Below, one piece after another: positions 60,684 to 64,000 of a DNA stretch of 64,000 bases. The stretch's first letter is position 1. Each line of letters opens with the position of its first letter. A program made the translations under genes and the position numbers. The notes under the pieces are model-generated. The model saw only the letters and a program-made list of their open reading frames with translations. It was not told the DNA's origin and ran no database searches. The stretch comes from Dysgonamonadaceae bacterium (GTDB lineage Bacteria; Bacteroidota; Bacteroidia; Bacteroidales; Azobacteroidaceae), in the NCBI GenBank assembly GCA_031269685.1, contig JAISYU010000075.1:35914-99913 (forward strand), given 5' to 3'.

Positions 60684-61943
60684 ATGGAAGAAAAAATAGC
60701 AGCAACCGACAGGGAGATAGACTTCGATTTTAATACCGCGAAACCCTCTCGTATAAAAATCATCGGCGTCGGTGGAGGTGGATGTAACGCTGTGACGCAC
60801 ATGTACAATGAAGGCATAAATGATGTATCCTTTGTCATCACCAACACCGATCGCCCTGCACTTGAGAAAAGCCCCGTACCGTCAAAGATAGTGCTTGGCA
60901 AAAAAATCACCGACGGCAGGGGAACCGGAAACCGTCCCGATGTAGCGGAGCAGTGCGCCCTGTCGAGCGAGGAAGAAATCCGTGAACTATTCGACTCCGA
61001 AACCGACATGGTATTTATCGCTGCCGGCATGGGGGGGGGTACCGGTACAGGTGCGTCGCCCATTATTGCGAGGATAGCCAAAGAAGAGCATAAACTGACT
61101 GTTGGCATTGTCACGATCCCTTATTATTTTGAGATGGGGAATAAAATCTTCCAGGCTCTTGACGGCGTTGAGAAACTTAGTAAAAACGTTGATGCGTTAA
61201 TCGTTATCAACAATGAAAAACTCCTTGAGACGTTCCCTGACAAACTAACTTTCGCATCATTTAAAGACGCTGACAATACACTTTTAACCGCCGCCAAAAG
61301 TATATCCGACATCATCACCGGCGACGATTACATCAACATTGACTTTAACGACGTCAACACTACATTGCGCGGCGGCGGGATAGCGGCTATCAGTTACGGC
61401 GAAGCCAACGGGGAGAACAGGATTACTAAAGCGATCAACATTGCCACGAGTTCGCCGCTGTTAAACAACAACAACCTTTACGACGCTAAAAAAGTATTAC
61501 TCGTCATTCATTGTTCCGAGCAGAATGGTATTATTAACAGGGAGCTCAAAACCGAAGTGGGCGCTTTCATGCGAAAATTCTCGAACGACATCTGTGTTAT
61601 TTGGGGTGTTGGCATTGATAACACTCTCGACGAAAGGGTTCGGATAACTGTTCTTGCGTCAGGCTTTTCCCTTGATAACATGGAGATGATGGACATTAAA
61701 AGGGAGCATGACAAAAAGATTATGACCGTTGAAGAACGTAATAAAAAGGAAGTCGATGAACAAAAAGAAAAAGAAGCCGAAGCAACTCGCATTGTACTCA
61801 TCACCAGATACTACGGTCAGGATGCGGTTGCGGAGATCCTCGGCAAGACTGAGCCTAAGCCATATATCTTTACTGTCGCCGAACTTAATGATGACCTTGT
61901 CATTGAGGAAATAATCAACACCCCCTCTTTCCGCAGGAAATAA
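60684..61943 (+). CDS. ftsZ: Cell division protein FtsZ
   Basis: [46 protein letters not shown] tubulin signature, C-terminal TPSFRRK. Confidence 0.96.
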   Translation: MEEKIAATDREIDFDFNTAKPSRIKIIGVGGGGCNAVTHMYNEGINDVSFVITNTDRPALEKSPVPSKIVLGKKITDGRGTGNRPDVAEQCALSSEEEIRELFDSETDMVFIAAGMGGGTGTGASPIIARIAKEEHKLTVGIVTIPYYFEMGNKIFQALDGVEKLSKNVDALIVINNEKLLETFPDKLTFASFKDADNTLLTAAKSISDIITGDDYINIDFNDVNTTLRGGGIAAISYGEANGENRITKAINIATSSPLLNNNNLYDAKKVLLVIHCSEQNGIINRELKTEVGAFMRKFSNDICVIWGVGIDNTLDERVRITVLASGFSLDNMEMMDIKREHDKKIMTVEERNKKEVDEQKEKEAEATRIVLITRYYGQDAVAEILGKTEPKPYIFTVAELNDDLVIEEIINTPSFRRK

Positions 61944-61976
61944 GCCACAAAAAGATTGATCCTACGTTGAATTATT

Positions 61977-62777
61977 ATGAAGAAATACATTTCCGACTGG
62001 ACGGTTCGAGAAGTTATTCGCAAGGGTGATGTCTGTTTATTGCGGATGGTTTTGGAAGGAGACGACCCTGAGTTGTTTCCCGACATTATGCCAGGGCAAT
62101 TTGTCCAGGTAAAGGTAGAAAAATCGCCGTTGACTTATTTACGTCGTCCGATCTCCATTCATTTTGTCAATTCCGAAGAGCGTGAGATTGGGTTATTGGT
62201 GCAGGTTATTGGGGAAGGCACTAAAATTATTGCGGGCGTGGCGACAGGTGAGAAGTTGAATTTGATTTATCCTTTGGGTAATGGATTTTCGTTGCCTGTC
62301 AATGAGGATAAGAGGCAGAGATTCTTGCTTGTTGGAGGCGGTGTTGGTGTAGCGCCCTTGCTTCTTCTTGGGCATCGGCTGAAGCGGTTGGGATTTACCC
62401 CTGACTTTCTGCTTGGGGCGTTTTCTGCGGATAAATTCTTTGACAACAAGCCGTTTGAGGAGACGGGCAACCTGTATCTTACTACGGAAGACGGTTCGGC
62501 GGGCGAGAAAGGATACGTAACTGACCACACTGTGCTTGAAACATGGAACTACGACTTTATTTATACCTGCGGTCCGCGACCTATGATGAAGGCAATTGCG
62601 GGATATGCTTTGTCGAAGGGTATACCCTGCGAGGTATCGCTCGAAAATACGATGGCATGTGGGATCGGCGCCTGCCTCTGTTGCGTGGAAAAGACCGTCG
62701 GGGGGAATGTTTGCGTCTGCACGGCGGGACCTGTGTTTAACATTTTGGAATTGCAATCATGGCGCGGCTTGAAATAG
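61977..62777 (+). CDS. pyrK: Dihydroorotate dehydrogenase electron-transfer subunit
   Basis: [55 protein letters not shown] (2Fe-2S ligands). Confidence 0.95.
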   Translation: MKKYISDWTVREVIRKGDVCLLRMVLEGDDPELFPDIMPGQFVQVKVEKSPLTYLRRPISIHFVNSEEREIGLLVQVIGEGTKIIAGVATGEKLNLIYPLGNGFSLPVNEDKRQRFLLVGGGVGVAPLLLLGHRLKRLGFTPDFLLGAFSADKFFDNKPFEETGNLYLTTEDGSAGEKGYVTDHTVLETWNYDFIYTCGPRPMMKAIAGYALSKGIPCEVSLENTMACGIGACLCCVEKTVGGNVCVCTAGPVFNILELQSWRGLK

Positions 62778-63670
62778 AAATTGGTGGAGTTAGATTTAAG
62801 AATCCCGTTCTAACTGCTTCGGGCACTTTCGGATATGGCGTAGAGTACGCTGATTTTTTAGACCTTTCCCGGCTTGGCGGGATATTTGTTAAAGGAACTA
62901 CGCTTGAGCCGCGAGAAGGAAATGATTATCCCCGCATGGTTGAGACTCCTTCCGGCATGATTAATGCGGTCGGCTTGCAAAATAAGGGAGTTCAACATTT
63001 TATTTCGCAAATTTATCCTGAAATAAAGGACATTGACACTAATATTATGGTCAATGTAAGCGGATCTACGGTAGAGGATTACGTTACCTGCGCCGGTATT
63101 ATGGATAAACTTGAAAAGATTCCTGCTATCGAGCTTAATATTTCCTGTCCTAACGTCAAGCAAGGCGGAATGGCTTTCGGTACAAGTGTAAAAGCGGCAT
63201 CTGAAGTTGTCGGCGCCGTCCGTCGCGTGTATAATAAGACCTTGATTGTGAAACTTTCGCCTAACGTGACCGATATTACGGAAATTGCCCGCGCTGTTGA
63301 GTCTGAGGGCGCTGACGCCGTCTCTCTTATCAATACTTTAATGGGAATGGCGATTGATATTGAGCGTCGTCGTCCCGTACTTTCCACCGTCACCGGCGGA
63401 TTATCCGGCGCCTGCGTTAAGCCTGTCGCCCTGCGCATGGTTTTTCAGACAGCGAAGGCTGTAAAAATCCCTGTTATCGGCATCGGCGGCATATCTTCCT
63501 GGCGTGATGCGGTAGAGTTTATCCTTGCCGGAGCGAGCGCCGTAGAAATTGGCACTGCGAACTTCATTGATCCGGCAGTGTCGGTCAAAATCATTGAAGG
63601 CATAAATGAATATCTTGACCGTCACGGGATTGTTTCTGTAAATGATCTTGTAGGAAACCTTCTTTCTTAG
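62759..63670 (+). CDS. pyrD: Dihydroorotate dehydrogenase catalytic subunit (class 1B)
   Basis: [65 protein letters not shown]; overlaps pyrK by 19 bp. Confidence 0.96.
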   Translation: MARLEIEIGGVRFKNPVLTASGTFGYGVEYADFLDLSRLGGIFVKGTTLEPREGNDYPRMVETPSGMINAVGLQNKGVQHFISQIYPEIKDIDTNIMVNVSGSTVEDYVTCAGIMDKLEKIPAIELNISCPNVKQGGMAFGTSVKAASEVVGAVRRVYNKTLIVKLSPNVTDITEIARAVESEGADAVSLINTLMGMAIDIERRRPVLSTVTGGLSGACVKPVALRMVFQTAKAVKIPVIGIGGISSWRDAVEFILAGASAVEIGTANFIDPAVSVKIIEGINEYLDRHGIVSVNDLVGNLLS

Positions 63671-63726
63671 TTAAGAACTCTTAACTCTTCTTTTTTCTCT
63701 CTTATTTCTTTTAATAATATCAGGGA

Positions 63727-63806
63727 CTTTCAAGGCTTTAATGATTTTAAGGACGTTAAATGCTTTGAAGGCTTTAATTATTTTAAAGTCTTTAAAGACA
63801 TTAAGG
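63727..63806. repeat. 36-bp repeat (about 2 copies) built on a degenerate 9-bp register
   Basis: ctttcaaggctttaatgattttaaggacgttaaatg / ctttgaaggctttaattattttaaagtctttaaaga. Confidence 0.6.
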
Positions 63807-63818
63807 ACGGAGATTGTT

Positions 63819-64000
63819 ATATTTTGCGACCGCACGCTGATATTTTGTTAACGTACACTAATATTTTGCGACTGCACGTTAATATTTTGTTAACGCACGC
63901 TGATATTTTGTTAACGCACGCTGATATTTGTCAGACGCACGCTGATATTTTGTTAACGCACGTCAATATTTGATGAACGCACGATGATATTTGTCAAACG
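63819..64000. repeat. 21-bp tandem repeat array, at least 8.7 copies (atattttgttaacgcacgctg), truncated by window end
   Basis: Units at 63819, 63840, 63861, 63882, 63903, 63924, 63945, 63966, 63987, all exactly 21 bp apart. Confidence 0.95.

Noticed and set aside
60396-61114. Long antisense ORFs opposite ftsA/ftsZ (243 aa, 168 aa, 134 aa)
   Set aside because: Shadow ORFs of strongly supported genes; low-complexity translations

Overview
The window is Bacteroidetes/Bacteroidales-type chromosomal DNA. The evidence is many TAnnTTTG promoter cores, a T9SS-type C-terminal sorting domain, a TonB receptor, and N-succinyl/N-acetylornithine-type transcarbamylase. Most of it is ordinary housekeeping and metabolic genes: sufB, menA-like, xylA-rpiB-tkt, paaK-ACT-argF', amn, holA, ribE, miaA, ligA, ruvC, fmt, htpG, rimM, ftsA-ftsZ, pyrK-pyrD. 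The accessory content includes three GH106-like glycoside hydrolases, an isochorismatase-ThuA fusion, a sugar-phosphotransferase/FemAB pair, three tandem secreted paralogs, and a 1399-aa T9SS-targeted protein with an HExxH motif. A TPP riboswitch precedes a TonB-dependent receptor. The most unusual signal is a set of intergenic tandem repeats. Their sequences are unrelated to each other, but they share a period of 21-22 bp (or 44/66 bp multiples) and several have palindromic cores. They occur at about 3.4-3.9 kb, 17.7 kb, 27.9 kb, 28.9-29.1 kb, 55.3-55.5 kb and 63.8-64.0 kb. One array lies between a consensus promoter and a lineage-restricted hypothetical gene, and a truncated paralog of that gene sits at 37.3-37.6 kb. 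No rRNA, tRNA, CRISPR array or transposase was identified by eye. All family names come from reading the translations, with no database searches.
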